Shown piece by piece: positions 7,562 to 16,762 of a stretch of 64,000 bases of DNA (positions are counted from its first letter, which is position 1; each line of letters opens with the position of its first letter). The DNA comes from Aquabacterium humicola. GTDB lineage: Bacteria > Pseudomonadota > Gammaproteobacteria > Burkholderiales > Burkholderiaceae_C. The notes under the pieces are model-generated. The model was not told the DNA's origin. It made no database searches and worked only from the letters and a program-made list of their open reading frames with translations. The stretch lies in contig NZ_JARGNB010000006.1 of NCBI RefSeq assembly GCF_030167915.1, positions 310,001 through 374,000 on the forward strand, written 5' to 3'. A program made the translations under genes and the position numbers.

Positions 7562-10246
7562 TCAGGCGGCGCGGTTGACGCCCAGGTAGCGCGCCGCCGC
7601 CTGCCCGCGCGAGCCGACTCCGAGCTTGCCGAGGATGTTGGCGACATGGCGCTTCACGGTGTGCGGGCTCAAGTCGAGCCGGCGCGCGATCAGCTTGTTG
7701 CTGTCGCCGGCGGCGATCAGCGCCAGCACCTCGAGCTCGCGCGCGCTCATCGGCTCGATGCCGCCGAGCTCGTCCGGTCCCGGCGGCGCGACCACGGTGG
7801 CCGGCGCGCGCGACAGCGTGGCCTCGGCATCGTCGTCGTCCATCGGCACGATCGAGCGCAGGATCGCGCGCTGGGCATCGTCGAGCATGTCGGCCGCCGC
7901 GCCGTCGGCCAGGCGCTGCAGCAGCGCGGCGCCGGCGAAGTGCGCCGACACCGGGTAGCCGCGCTGGCGGATGCCGTCGAGCGCTTCCTGCAGCGCGCGG
8001 CCGGCGTCGGTGCTGCGGCCGAGCTGCTGCAGGAGGCCGGCGCGCTGCAAGGTCAGTGCGGTGACGATGCCCACCGCGTCGTGCTGGCGGTAGTGCGACT
8101 GCACGGCCTGCATCTGCGCGGCGGCGGTCGCGAGATCGCCGTCGAGCCAGGTCGTGTAGGCCTCGATCACGCGCACGACGCCGACGTGCGAGGTCGCGGT
8201 GCTGGCCGGCATCGTGCGGCGCAGCGCCTCGAGCGCGCTGCGGGTCAGGTCGCGGCGCTCGGCCATCACCGCGCAGCGCAGCTCGAACCAGTGGAAGTAC
8301 CAGCCGGGGCCGCGGCCGTCGTCGCCGAAGACGTCGCTCACCCGCGGCAGCTCGTCGTGGTACGCGGCGAGCGCGGCATCGATCTCGCCCTGCATCGTGC
8401 GGCACACCAGGCGCCCGGTCAGCGCATACAGGCTCAGGCCCTGCGGGAAGTTGACCCAGGCGCACAGCGAGGCCGCCTCGTCGAGCTGCGTGCGCGCCTC
8501 GGCGAACTCGCCGCGCCACAGCTGCGTGCAGCCGCGGATCGCCAGGGCCACCGCGCGCAGCGCCGGGTAGTCCTCGCCCGCCGCGCGCAGCGCGCCGGCG
8601 GCGTAGCGCTGCAGCATCGGCTCCAGCGCACGCACGCCGAAGTAGGCGACACCGGGCACGATCTGGTACCACAGGGCGACGTCGCGGTGATTGGCCAGCT
8701 GGTCGAGCAGTTCGCCGTAGTGGCGATTGGTGGATTCGAAGTCGGCCAGGTCGAAGGCATGCCAGGCCCGGTGCAGCGCGACGATCGCGCGCGTGAGCGG
8801 CGGCGTGGCCTCGGTCACGGTGACCTCGAACGCCGGGTCGACCTGCGGCGCGCCGATCGGGCTCATGCCGTTGACCGCCAGCGCCGCGTAAGCGCGCGCC
8901 AGGTCGTTGCCGGCGACATCGCCGCGCGCGGCGAACTCGCGCGCCGCGTGCTTCATGTGGCCCAGCATGGCTTCCAGGTCCATGCTGACCTCCCAGGCCA
9001 CCATGCCGCGCAGCAGCGCGACGTCGGGCGATTGCGCCAGCAACTCGGGCGGCAGCTTCGCCAGCATCTCGCGCACCGCGTCGATCATGCCGGCCGCGGC
9101 CAGCGCCGGCGCGGCCCGCGTCAGCGCCTGCACCGCGGCGTCGTGCGCGCGGGCCTGCATCAGGTAGTGGAAGCGGCGGGTGATGTCGGGCTCGCTGTCG
9201 GCGGCGCGGCGCCACAGCGCGTCCTGCTCGGGCCCCGGCAGTCGTTCGCGCTCGGCCTGCAGCGCGTCGCGGAACAGGTCGTGCAGCTTCAGCGTGCGCT
9301 CGATGCTGTCGACCTCCTGGTAGAAGAGGCCGCGGCGCTCGATGTCGTCGAGGCAGGCGGCGGCATCGGCGCGGGCGCTGACCGCGGCGGCGCGTGCGGC
9401 GGTCAGTTCCGGCAGCACCGACGTCGCGACCAGGAAGCTGCGCAGGTCGGCCGGCAGGTGGTCCAGCACCTCGCTGCGCAGGTAGTCGATCGCATGGCGT
9501 GCGCTGCGCACCGGCGACGCGGTGCGCGGCCCGGCGATCGCCAGCGACACGCCGACCGGCCAGCCTTCGGTGCGCGCCAGCAGCTCGTCCGGGGCCTCGC
9601 TCAGGCCTGGCCCGGCGCGCGCGGCCAGCGCCTCGATCTCGCCGGCGCCGAAGCGCAGGTCGTCCTGGCGGAACTCGGCGAGCTCGCCGCTCGCGCGCAG
9701 CCGCGCCAGCGGCCAGGGCGGATCGACGCGTGTGATCATCGCCAGCCCCCAGTGCTCGGGCAGCAGCGGCGGCAGCGTGGCGAGGAACTCGAGCAGGCGT
9801 TCGTCGGTGAGGCGGTGCACGTCGTCCAGCACGATCACGCCGCGCGGCAGCTCGGTGGCCGCCAGTGCGTTGACCAGCGCATCACGGAATCCGCGCTGGC
9901 CATCGGGGCGGTCGAGCGCGCCGATCAAGGCCTCCGGCGACAGCCGCCACGGCAGGTCGAAGGGCTCCAGCGCCGCGACCAGCGCCGTGGCCAGCCGCGC
10001 CAGCGTGTCGCCGTCGTCGCAGGCGATCCAGGCGAAGCGCAGCTGTCCGCGCGCCGTGGCGGTTTCCAGCGCCTGCACGATCGCGCTGCTCTTGCCGAAG
10101 CCGCCGGGCGCGCTGATCAGCGTCAGCCGCGCGTGCAGCAGGTCGCCGGCGATGCGTTCGGCCAGCGCGGCGCGCAACAGCAGCCCGGCGCGCAGGCGTG
10201 GCGGCTGGATCTTGGTGCGGGCAAAGTTGAACGCGTCGGAGGCCAT
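7562..10246 (-). CDS. Large MalT-like STAND ATPase transcriptional regulator with LuxR HTH
   Basis: An 894-residue signal-transduction ATPase. Domains in order: a short N-terminal TKIQPPR motif typical of MalT relatives; an NTPase domain with Walker A APGGFGKSS (46-54) and Walker B VIVLDDVHR; a long helical region of TPR-like repeats (about 360-820); and a C-terminal LuxR helix-turn-helix (SARELEVLALIAAG, then LSPHTVKRHVANIL, about 835-890). Such proteins oligomerise when an inducer and ATP are bound and then activate transcription. No target is evident from the neighbours, which are a LysR gene and a SixA-type gene. Confidence 0.92.
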   Translation of the reverse strand: MASDAFNFARTKIQPPRLRAGLLLRAALAERIAGDLLHARLTLISAPGGFGKSSAIVQALETATARGQLRFAWIACDDGDTLARLATALVAALEPFDLPWRLSPEALIGALDRPDGQRGFRDALVNALAATELPRGVIVLDDVHRLTDERLLEFLATLPPLLPEHWGLAMITRVDPPWPLARLRASGELAEFRQDDLRFGAGEIEALAARAGPGLSEAPDELLARTEGWPVGVSLAIAGPRTASPVRSARHAIDYLRSEVLDHLPADLRSFLVATSVLPELTAARAAAVSARADAAACLDDIERRGLFYQEVDSIERTLKLHDLFRDALQAERERLPGPEQDALWRRAADSEPDITRRFHYLMQARAHDAAVQALTRAAPALAAAGMIDAVREMLAKLPPELLAQSPDVALLRGMVAWEVSMDLEAMLGHMKHAAREFAARGDVAGNDLARAYAALAVNGMSPIGAPQVDPAFEVTVTEATPPLTRAIVALHRAWHAFDLADFESTNRHYGELLDQLANHRDVALWYQIVPGVAYFGVRALEPMLQRYAAGALRAAGEDYPALRAVALAIRGCTQLWRGEFAEARTQLDEAASLCAWVNFPQGLSLYALTGRLVCRTMQGEIDAALAAYHDELPRVSDVFGDDGRGPGWYFHWFELRCAVMAERRDLTRSALEALRRTMPASTATSHVGVVRVIEAYTTWLDGDLATAAAQMQAVQSHYRQHDAVGIVTALTLQRAGLLQQLGRSTDAGRALQEALDGIRQRGYPVSAHFAGAALLQRLADGAAADMLDDAQRAILRSIVPMDDDDAEATLSRAPATVVAPPGPDELGGIEPMSARELEVLALIAAGDSNKLIARRLDLSPHTVKRHVANILGKLGVGSRGQAAARYLGVNRAA

Positions 10247-10264
10247 TCACAAATCGTAGCCGAC

Positions 10265-10283
10265 GGCCCCACGCGACGGGGCC
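10265..10283. repeat. Inverted repeat upstream of the LuxR-type gene
   Basis: GGCCCC-N7-GGGGCC lies about 20 bases upstream of the regulator's start codon. It would fall in that gene's leader or promoter region. It may be an operator or an mRNA hairpin; nothing more can be said. Confidence 0.3.
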
Positions 10284-10320
10284 GGGCCTTCGGGCGCCTC
10301 GGGGGTGCGCGCACCTCACG

Positions 10321-10347
10321 CAGCGCATGCAGCGCATTCAGCGCATG
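10321..10347. repeat. 9-bp tandem repeat upstream of sixA
   Basis: Three consecutive copies of CAGCGCAT plus one variable base, followed by a partial fourth. They lie about 45 bases before the sixA start. Such a short array can vary in copy number by slippage. Confidence 0.55.
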
Positions 10348-10389
10348 CACCGCACAATCCGCGGCACGCCCGTTGCCCGCCCGCGCCCC

Positions 10390-10869
10390 ATGAAGACGCT
10401 CTACCTTGTCCGCCATGCCCAGGCCGAGCCGCCCGCGGCCGCCCGCAGCGACCGCGAGCGTGCGCTCGATGCGCGCGGCGTGGACGATGCCGCCCGCGCC
10501 GGCGCCCGCCTCGCCGCCCGCGGCGTGCGGCCGGCCCGGCTGATCGCCAGCCCGGCGCTGCGCGCGCTGACGACGGCGCAGCTGTTCGCCGATGCGCTGG
10601 GCATCGCGCGCGGCCGCATCGTGATCGACGAGCGGCTCTACGCCAGCACCGTCGAGACGCTGCTGGCGATCGTGCGGGCGCTTGATCACGAGCCGGACGT
10701 CGACAGCGTGATGCTGTTCGGCCACAACCCGGAGTTCAGCGACCTGGCGCGGCGGCTGTCGCCGGCGATCGCCGGCCTGCACACGTGCGCGGTGGCGGTG
10801 TTCGATCTCGACGGCACGTGGCGCGAGCTCGGCGTGCGCGCGCCGCTGCGCGCGGCGCTGGACGCCTAG
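10390..10869 (+). CDS. sixA: SixA-type histidine phosphatase (phosphoglycerate-mutase fold)
   Basis: 159 residues. The catalytic RHG-type motif is at the N-terminus (YLVRHAQAE, His at about 9), the second Arg is in IASPALRALTTAQ, and the second catalytic His is in FGHNPEFSDLA. Short proteins of this layout match SixA, which removes phosphate from phosphohistidine on phosphorelay or PTS proteins. The ATG at 10390 is chosen because the motif starts at once; an upstream GTG at 10327 would run through the tandem repeat. No phosphorelay or CHAD-domain gene is adjacent, so the partner is unknown. Confidence 0.85.
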   Translation: MKTLYLVRHAQAEPPAAARSDRERALDARGVDDAARAGARLAARGVRPARLIASPALRALTTAQLFADALGIARGRIVIDERLYASTVETLLAIVRALDHEPDVDSVMLFGHNPEFSDLARRLSPAIAGLHTCAVAVFDLDGTWRELGVRAPLRAALDA

Positions 10870-10905
10870 CGGCGCGGGCCGCCTGGCGCCGCGGGCCGCG
10901 CCGCG

Positions 10906-11394
10906 TCAGGGCGCCGGCACCGGCCGCGGCGCTTCCGCCAGCTTGAAGTGCCGCATGAAGCCGAAGGGCCGATGCACGCCGGGAGGGTCGCCGAGGAAGG
11001 GCAGGCGGGCGGCGGCCGACTCGAGCAGTTCCAGCGACCAGTCGCCCTCGCCGCCGAAGCGGAAGCTCAGCGACTGCCCGTGCACCATCAGCAGGTGGAA
11101 GTGCTCGTTGGCGTCCGCGATGCCGATGGACGCCGAGTCGAGCACTTCGAGCGAGCGGTCGAGCAGGTGGATGCCCAGGCTTTCGTCGTAGAGCTCGGCG
11201 TCGGTGGTGAACAGCAGCGTGCGGCCGTCGCTGCAGTCGAGGGCGGCCTCGAGCACGCGGCCGGGCACCCGCTTGCCGGTGATCCGACCGTCGCGCAGCA
11301 CCTCGCTGCACGGCGGCTCGCCGCCCTCGTCGGCGGCACACGGCCGCAGCGCCAGCGCACCGTTGCGCAGCGGCTGCAGCATCGTGCTCTTCAT
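10906..11394 (-). CDS. Conserved-looking cytoplasmic protein of unknown function
   Basis: 162 residues from ATG (11394); a GTG at 11412 would add six. It has no signal peptide or membrane segment. The sequence is rich in short beta-strand-like stretches (RTLLFTTDAELYD, FHLLMVHGQSLSFRFGG), suggesting a small beta-sheet domain. Codon use matches the neighbours, which supports a real gene. I do not recognise the family. It lies downstream of the haem protein gene on the same strand with a gap of about 90 bases. Confidence 0.6.
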   Translation of the reverse strand: MKSTMLQPLRNGALALRPCAADEGGEPPCSEVLRDGRITGKRVPGRVLEAALDCSDGRTLLFTTDAELYDESLGIHLLDRSLEVLDSASIGIADANEHFHLLMVHGQSLSFRFGGEGDWSLELLESAAARLPFLGDPPGVHRPFGFMRHFKLAEAPRPVPAP

Positions 11395-11484
11395 CGATTC
11401 GCGCTGTCCCACGGGGGCAGTATGGGCGGCGGTCTTCGCGGCGCTCCATCCCTAAGGCGCCGGCAAGTGAATTGTTCCCAGGGG

Positions 11485-13893
11485 TCAATAACCCGCGTTC
11501 TTGGCCTGGTCGAGGAATTGCTGCAGCGCACCCACGTCCTGCGGCGCCGGCGTGATGCCGGGCTTGAAGTAGTAGACACGGCCGTCCTTCGCGCCGACGT
11601 ACTCGTCGGTCGACGGGTAGTAGCGGTAGGTGTAGCCCGCGCCGCTCGCGGTGGCCGGATTCTTCGGCAGGAAGTTGTTCGGATACACCCGCTCGGCCCA
11701 GTTGAACACCCGGTCCTCTGCCGCCGGCGTCATGCCGGCCTTGTACAGCTTCAGCAGCCGGCGCAGCCCTTCCGGTGGGTTCTGCGGCTCGCCGCTGCCG
11801 GCCTGCGACTGCTGGTTGATGCCGTGGCAGGACGCGCAGACGCGGATCTCGCCCTTCTGGAACGAGATCCAGTAGCGCTCGCGCACCACCGGCGTGGCGC
11901 CGTCGGTGAGCTGCCAGCTCATCGCGCGCTGCGCCGGCACCAGCGCGGCCACCGAGCCGTCCGGTGCCAGCGCGACGGCGCCGGGCACGCCCTGGAACGG
12001 GTTTGCGGCCTTCGGCTCGTGCATCACCTGCGCCAGCACGCGGCGTCCCGGCCGCGGGTTGGCGGTGCCGCCGAGGCCGCGCACCTGGTCGCCCTGCACG
12101 AACTGCAGGTGGCTGACGTCGTAGGCCTTGCCGCTGGATCCGGTCGTGGACGCGCCGCCCTTGATGCGCAGGTTGTAGGGCTGCTGGCGATCCGCCTTGT
12201 CGCGCAGCGTGACGTTGCGGCTGACCATCAGCGCGAGGTTGTTCTGGCGCAGGTAGTCCTGGAACGCGGCGACGTTGACGCCCTCTTCGGCGAACACCCG
12301 CTGTTCCGGCGCGGGCAGCGCGGCGCTGCGCCGGGCGGGCCGGGCGCGCGGGCGCAGCTCGACCGGATTCAGCTCCCACAGCGCACCGCTGTGCGTGACG
12401 AGGTTGTCCGGGTCGTACCAGCTGACCGACTTGCTGATGCCCGCCGTCAGCGCCTCGCCGGCGCGGTGCACGCCGCTGCCATCGGCCGTGACCAGGCGCA
12501 GCCGGAATTGATAACGTGAAATCGACGCGCCATCGGCGCCTTCGTTGCGGTCGGCGCGCGTCTCGGTGGTGTGCGACGCGATCAGCCGGCCGTCGGACAG
12601 CGGCAGCGGGTCGCGGTACAGGCCGCTGTGCGCGGCGTCGGGCGTGCGGCCCTCCTCGGTGGCGAAGGCGGTGGCCTCGGCGGTGAGCCAGGTCACGCTC
12701 ATGCGGTCGGGGTTGACGCTGGGCGCGCCGTCGATCGCGGCGAGCTGGCCGGCCGCGTGCGTGCCGAACTCCATCGCGCTGGTGCCGACGAAGCGGCCCG
12801 GCCGCGTCGGGTCTTCCTTGATGTGGAAGAGGCTGTCGTTGTTCAGCCGGAAGCGGTTGAAGCGGGTGCCGCTGTCGCAGCACTCGCGCAGGTTGGCGTC
12901 GTCCAGGAAGCTCTGCGTGCCGTAGCTCGCGAGCTCCTGGCGTCCCACGTGGTTCAGCGTCTCCTCCTCGGTGCCGTCCTCGTTGATCTGCCACGGGAAG
13001 AACTGGTTGAAGCGGTGCTCGCTGACCTGGCCGACGGTCTGGCGCGGCTCGGGGAAGACCTCGCTGCGGTCGGCCAGGCGCGCGGCGTTCGCCGCTTCGC
13101 TGGCGTAGTTGAAGGTGCCGTAATCGGTCTGGCCGGCGCGGTCGCCATCGGCCTGCTGGTCGCGCTGCAGGTGATCCCACCGGGTGAAGATCACGCGGCC
13201 GAAGCTGTCGATGATCGGCGTGAAGGCGCCCGACGGGGCGTGGTTCAGCAGCGTCAGGCTGCCGGTCTTCGGGTCGAGGCTCCACAGGCCGGTGACGGTG
13301 GGCGCCTCCTCGTACTCGTCGAGCTGCGGCCACAGGTGGCGCTCGCCGCTGCGCGGGCGGTCGCTGGTGAAGACGATGCGGTCGTCGCTGCCGTAGACCG
13401 GGCTGATGTTGTTGTAGTCGGCCGGCTGGTTCGCGACCTTCGTGACCACCGGCGTCTCGTTGGCGCCCAGGCCGCTCATCTCGTAGAGCTGCCAGACCGT
13501 GGCCGGCTCGGTGTAGCGCTGCGTCGGCGCGCCGACCACCGCGGCGAAGACGATCTTCTGGCCGTCCCAGTGCGGAGACGGGTCGCGCACCGCGATCGCG
13601 CTGGCGCCCTGCAGCCCGCCGGCGCTGCCGAGGCCCGCGGCGGCGGTCAGGTTGCGCAGCGTGCCGTCGGGGTAGCGGATCCACAGGTCGCCGCCGCGCG
13701 GCACCGAGGCCATCGTCGGCAGGTGGTTGCCGAAGGTCGAGCCGATGGTCGTGAAGTCCGCCGGCATCGGCACCTGGGTGACGAAGACGATCGGGTAGGG
13801 CGTGCTCACCGCGGCGTGGGACGCGGGCGCGAGGGCGGCGAGCAGCACGCCGAGCAGGGCGCTGAGGATCGCGAATGCGGAACGGCGTGGCAT
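11485..13893 (-). CDS. Secreted monohaem protein related to hydrazine-synthase-alpha-like proteins
   Basis: 802 residues. The signal peptide is residues 1-28 (RRSAFAILSALLGVLLAALA, cleavage near SHAA). A long N-terminal region with repeated WSLDPKTG/IVFTSDRP-type blades looks like a beta-propeller. One CxxCH haem site (CASCHGIN, about 686-690) lies in the C-terminal third. These traits match secreted proteins annotated as hydrazine-synthase-alpha-like, but one haem and the genomic setting do not suggest real hydrazine chemistry. The last 90 residues form a separate module (FNWAERVYPNNF, YTYRYYPSTDEYVGAKDG) of a kind I recall appended to many unrelated betaproteobacterial secreted proteins. 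The ATG at 13893 fits the signal peptide better than the in-frame start 75 bases upstream. Confidence 0.72.
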   Translation of the reverse strand: MPRRSAFAILSALLGVLLAALAPASHAAVSTPYPIVFVTQVPMPADFTTIGSTFGNHLPTMASVPRGGDLWIRYPDGTLRNLTAAAGLGSAGGLQGASAIAVRDPSPHWDGQKIVFAAVVGAPTQRYTEPATVWQLYEMSGLGANETPVVTKVANQPADYNNISPVYGSDDRIVFTSDRPRSGERHLWPQLDEYEEAPTVTGLWSLDPKTGSLTLLNHAPSGAFTPIIDSFGRVIFTRWDHLQRDQQADGDRAGQTDYGTFNYASEAANAARLADRSEVFPEPRQTVGQVSEHRFNQFFPWQINEDGTEEETLNHVGRQELASYGTQSFLDDANLRECCDSGTRFNRFRLNNDSLFHIKEDPTRPGRFVGTSAMEFGTHAAGQLAAIDGAPSVNPDRMSVTWLTAEATAFATEEGRTPDAAHSGLYRDPLPLSDGRLIASHTTETRADRNEGADGASISRYQFRLRLVTADGSGVHRAGEALTAGISKSVSWYDPDNLVTHSGALWELNPVELRPRARPARRSAALPAPEQRVFAEEGVNVAAFQDYLRQNNLALMVSRNVTLRDKADRQQPYNLRIKGGASTTGSSGKAYDVSHLQFVQGDQVRGLGGTANPRPGRRVLAQVMHEPKAANPFQGVPGAVALAPDGSVAALVPAQRAMSWQLTDGATPVVRERYWISFQKGEIRVCASCHGINQQSQAGSGEPQNPPEGLRRLLKLYKAGMTPAAEDRVFNWAERVYPNNFLPKNPATASGAGYTYRYYPSTDEYVGAKDGRVYYFKPGITPAPQDVGALQQFLDQAKNAGY

Positions 13894-13982
13894 GGCAGAC
13901 CCCTGTGCGAAAGGCGTCGGCAGTCTCGCGCCGGCCGGCGCTGCCGCGACATGACCAAGGTGTGTCACCAGTCGTTCGCGAC

Positions 13983-14010
13983 AGCCGGTCCGTGACGCAA
14001 GTCACCGGCT
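13983..14010. repeat. Imperfect inverted repeat upstream of the haem-protein gene
   Basis: AGCCGG, three bases, GTGAC, a four-base loop, then GTCACCGGCT. The arms pair fully except for the three-base bulge. It lies about 90 bases upstream of the minus-strand haem-protein gene and about 120 bases before the plus-strand gene at 14130, so it could be an operator shared by both. Confidence 0.4.
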
Positions 14011-14129
14011 AGCACAGCGCTCGCGCCGCTGCAAACGATGCCGGGCGTCGGCACGGGGTCAAGCGCTTGACGCTGCGGGCATCGGCGCTGCATCGTGCGG
14101 ATGATCTGTCGAGGATCCTGCGACGCGCC

Positions 14130-14765
14130 ATGAAGACCGTGCCCGAGCTGATCGCGCACATCGAGCACCTGGTGCCCGAGGGCGCGCCGTTCGGCACGCG
14201 CGCGAAGGCCTCGCTGCCGATCGATGCGCCGGTCGGGCGGCTGGACGTCGCCGTGGCCGCGCGCATCGACGCGAAGGGCGGCCGCCGCCTGCAGTACTGG
14301 TGCGACGGCATCCGCGTCGAGCGCCATGTGCTGCTGCGGCTGACCTGCCCCGAAGGCGCCTGCCCGCAGTCGCGCGCGATCCGCGCGCAGTGGCAGGACT
14401 TCCTGCGCGGCGAGCGCGGGCCGGCCGAGCCGGCCGCCGCGTTCGCGCCGTCGCCGCAGCCGCTGATCCAGGACCTGCCGCTGCGCTTCGGCCGTGCCGA
14501 GTGCGTCGCCCGCCCGGCGAGCTTCCGCTGCTTCACGCCCTGCCCGAACGGCGCGCACCCGCCGATGTCGATCGACCAGCCGGGCTTCGACCTGTTCGAG
14601 GACGGGCGCTGCGTCGGCGGCGGCGTGGTGACCGGCACCGACGGCGTGCGCCGCCCGCGCCTGCCGACGCTGCAGGCGGCCGAGGCCTTCGTGCTGGCGC
14701 GCCGGCTCGAGGCGCTGGCGGCGGTGGCCGGGGCGCGGGATGCGACGGACCGGCGGTCGGACTGA
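14130..14765 (+). CDS. Hypothetical protein with clustered cysteines
   Basis: 211 residues from ATG 14130; an earlier in-frame TTG at 14067 is less likely. Cysteines fall in three groups: YWCDGI, LTCPEGACPQ and RCFTPCPNGA. They might bind a metal, but the spacing matches no motif I know. There is no signal peptide. The C-terminus ends in an Ala-rich helix. Codon bias is strongly coding-like. I do not recognise the family. It is convergent with the next gene. Confidence 0.6.
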   Translation: MKTVPELIAHIEHLVPEGAPFGTRAKASLPIDAPVGRLDVAVAARIDAKGGRRLQYWCDGIRVERHVLLRLTCPEGACPQSRAIRAQWQDFLRGERGPAEPAAAFAPSPQPLIQDLPLRFGRAECVARPASFRCFTPCPNGAHPPMSIDQPGFDLFEDGRCVGGGVVTGTDGVRRPRLPTLQAAEAFVLARRLEALAAVAGARDATDRRSD

Positions 14766-14822
14766 TCGCCGCGCGATGCCCGCCCGCCGGCGTCCGACGG
14801 ACGGGTCGCGCGGCCGCTCACG

Positions 14823-15227
14823 CTACTTCCATTCCCAGACCTGCCCCTTGGTCTGACCCTGGGCATCCACCTCGTACTCGAACACCCCGGCAACGCTGTT
14901 CAGCTTCGCCCAGGCCGGCGAGGCGCTCTGGTAGTAGATCGCGCCGCGGTAACTGATCGAGCCGTCGGGCTTCATGCGGCCGATGCCCGAGCCGGTCCAG
15001 GTGGCCGCCTCGCCGGTCTTGCCCATCACCACGCCCTGGCCCTGGCCGAACAGGGTGCCGTCCGGCCGCAGCGATGCGATGTAGGTGGCGGTTTCGGTGC
15101 TCGGCACGCCATAGAGCGTGCCCGCCGCCTGGAACGATGTCTCCATCGTCGGCGCGCCGTTGACCGACGGCAGCACGCGTTGCGACGTGACCTTGCCGAT
15201 TTCTTCGCCAATGCGTTCGCCCAGCAT
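14823..15227 (-). CDS. Small conserved hypothetical protein, beta-barrel-like
   Basis: 134 residues with an AAAGGAG ribosome site 9 bases before the ATG. The middle holds repeated Gly/Thr-rich strands ([26 protein letters not shown]), like a small antiparallel beta barrel of the lipocalin or allene-oxide-cyclase type. There is no signal peptide. I believe this is a conserved family without a known role. It is divergent from lpxC but separated by a probable promoter region. Confidence 0.65.
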   Translation of the reverse strand: MLGERIGEEIGKVTSQRVLPSVNGAPTMETSFQAAGTLYGVPSTETATYIASLRPDGTLFGQGQGVVMGKTGEAATWTGSGIGRMKPDGSISYRGAIYYQSASPAWAKLNSVAGVFEYEVDAQGQTKGQVWEWK

Positions 15228-15340
15228 TCGATGCTCCTTTCCTGCAGCGCGGGTCCGGCCCCGGACCTGCTGAGATCAACTTAGGCGCCGCGATGCCCCC
15301 GCGCCATCCGGCGAACCACGCGGGCGGCGAGAATGAGGCC

Positions 15341-16276
15341 ATGCTCCAGCAACGCACCCTGAAGTCGCTGACCCACGCGGTCGGCGTCGGCATGCACAGC
15401 GGCCAGAAGGTCGAGCTGACGCTGCGGCCGGCGCCGGTGGATGCCGGCATCGTCTTCCGGCGCGTCGACCTCGTGCATCCGGTGGAGATTCCGGTGCGGC
15501 CGGATTCGGTCAGCGACACCCGCATGGCCTCGACCATCTCCGCCGGCGGCGACCCCGGCGCGCCGAAGGTGCAGACCATCGAGCACCTGATGTCGGCCTG
15601 CTGCGGCCTGGGGCTGGACAACCTGATCGTCGACATCAATGCCGACGAAGTGCCGATCCTCGACGGCTCGGCCGCCAGCTTCGTCTTCCTGCTGCAGAGC
15701 GCCGGCATCGTGCTGCAGGACGCGCCCAAGCGCTTCCTGCGCGTGCTCAAGCCCGTGGAGGTGCGCCAGGGCGAAGGCGCGAAGCTGATCTGGGCCCGGC
15801 TGGAGCCGTATCACGGCTTCAAGCTGACCTTCGAGATTCACTTCGGCCACCCGGCGGTCGATGCCACCGGCCAGCGCACCACCTTCGACATGGGCTCGGG
15901 CCGCTACAAGCGCGACATCGCGCGCGCCCGCACCTTCGGCTTCACGAAGGACTTCGACGCGATGCGCTCGCGCGGGCTGACGCTGGGCGGCAGCATGGAC
16001 AACGCGATCGTCGTCGACGATTCGCGGGTGCTGAATGCCGACGGCCTGCGCTACGACGACGAGTTCGCCAAGCACAAGATCCTCGACGCGATCGGCGACC
16101 TCTACAACGCCGGCCGGCCGATGCTGGCCGCGTACACCGCGTTCAAGAGCGGGCACGCGCTGAACAACCTGCTGCTGCGCAAGCTGCTGGACGACCGCAG
16201 CGCGTGGGACATCGTCAGCTTCGACGACGCTTCGCAGGCGCCGCCCGGCTTCGCCGAGCTGGCGCCGCTGTGGTGA
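15341..16276 (+). CDS. lpxC: UDP-3-O-acyl-N-acetylglucosamine deacetylase
   Basis: LpxC carries out the committed step of lipid A synthesis, removing acetate from UDP-3-O-acyl-GlcNAc in the cytoplasm. The 311-residue length is standard. Zinc ligands are visible: H82 in TIEHLMSA, and H245 and D249 in [10 protein letters not shown]. The catalytic E81 and the general-acid H272 (FKSGHALNN) are also present. The N-terminal [17 protein letters not shown] is characteristic. In many proteobacteria lpxC follows ftsZ in the cell-division cluster; here it stands apart from it. Two small membrane-protein genes follow on the same strand. Confidence 0.98.
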   Translation: MLQQRTLKSLTHAVGVGMHSGQKVELTLRPAPVDAGIVFRRVDLVHPVEIPVRPDSVSDTRMASTISAGGDPGAPKVQTIEHLMSACCGLGLDNLIVDINADEVPILDGSAASFVFLLQSAGIVLQDAPKRFLRVLKPVEVRQGEGAKLIWARLEPYHGFKLTFEIHFGHPAVDATGQRTTFDMGSGRYKRDIARARTFGFTKDFDAMRSRGLTLGGSMDNAIVVDDSRVLNADGLRYDDEFAKHKILDAIGDLYNAGRPMLAAYTAFKSGHALNNLLLRKLLDDRSAWDIVSFDDASQAPPGFAELAPLW

Positions 16277-16293
16277 ACCGCTGACACCCGCGC

Positions 16294-16479
16294 ATGCTGC
16301 TGTTCCGCCTCGTCTTCGGCCTGCTGCTGGTGGCCAGCGTGCTGTGCTTCGCGATGTTCGTCGGCACCAACCAGCCGGTGTGGAAGCGCCGCGGCGTCAT
16401 CGTGCTGAAGTGGACGCTGATCGCCGCCGCCTGCTTCTTCGCGGTGCTGATTCTCGAGCGGCTGGCGGTGCTGCTTTAG
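16294..16479 (+). CDS. Small two-helix membrane protein
   Basis: 61 residues forming two hydrophobic helices (LVFGLLLVASVLCFAMFVG and VLKWTLIAAACFFAVLILE) joined by a short basic loop (KRR). It starts 18 bases after lpxC and is probably cotranscribed with it. The function is unknown. The high hydrophobicity and clean start make it more likely real than chance. Confidence 0.65.
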   Translation: MLLFRLVFGLLLVASVLCFAMFVGTNQPVWKRRGVIVLKWTLIAAACFFAVLILERLAVLL

Positions 16480-16488
16480 TTTCGAGAG

Positions 16489-16502
16489 GGGACCGCGGTC
16501 CC
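16489..16502. repeat. 14-bp perfect palindrome
   Basis: GGGACCGCGGTCCC lies between the two small membrane-protein genes. It may be a weak terminator stem or a protein site. There is no adjacent T-run. Confidence 0.35.
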
Positions 16503-16537
16503 GTGCCGGCGGATGCCTGCGGTAGAGTCGCGGCCCA

Positions 16538-16750
16538 ATGAAGGCGATCTACTGGCTCTGCGGCATCCTGTTCACGCTGACGGCGGTGCCCTCGGTCGTG
16601 TTCTTCGGCCTGCACATCGCCACCGGCGAGCACGTGCCGAGGGAGCGCGCGATCGCGCTCTACCGCTGGGCGGTGGTCATCGCGCTCGGCACCTTCAACA
16701 TCTGGATCTTCAAGCGCGTGCTCGACGGCATCATTGCGCTGATCCGCTGA
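16538..16750 (+). CDS. Small two-helix membrane protein
   Basis: 70 residues with two membrane helices (YWLCGILFTLTAVPSVVFFG and WAVVIALGTFNIWIFKRVL). The layout resembles the 61-residue protein upstream, but the sequences are not clearly related. Codon bias is coding-like. The function is unknown. It is convergent with the dienelactone hydrolase gene. Confidence 0.65.
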   Translation: MKAIYWLCGILFTLTAVPSVVFFGLHIATGEHVPRERAIALYRWAVVIALGTFNIWIFKRVLDGIIALIR

Positions 16751-16762
16751 CGGCTGCCGCCG

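Noticed and set aside
7646-10393. 915-codon plus-strand frame opposite the LuxR-type regulator
   Set aside because: Composition is that of an antisense shadow (RR, QRG, AGE strings); the opposite strand has clear Walker and HTH motifs.
11485-13893. True hydrazine synthase (anammox)
   Set aside because: Only one CxxCH site, no beta/gamma subunits, and the organism is clearly betaproteobacterial.
10736-14005. 1089-codon minus-strand frame over the haem-protein gene
   Set aside because: It is the +1 shadow of the haem-protein gene; the haem motif and signal peptide are in the other frame.
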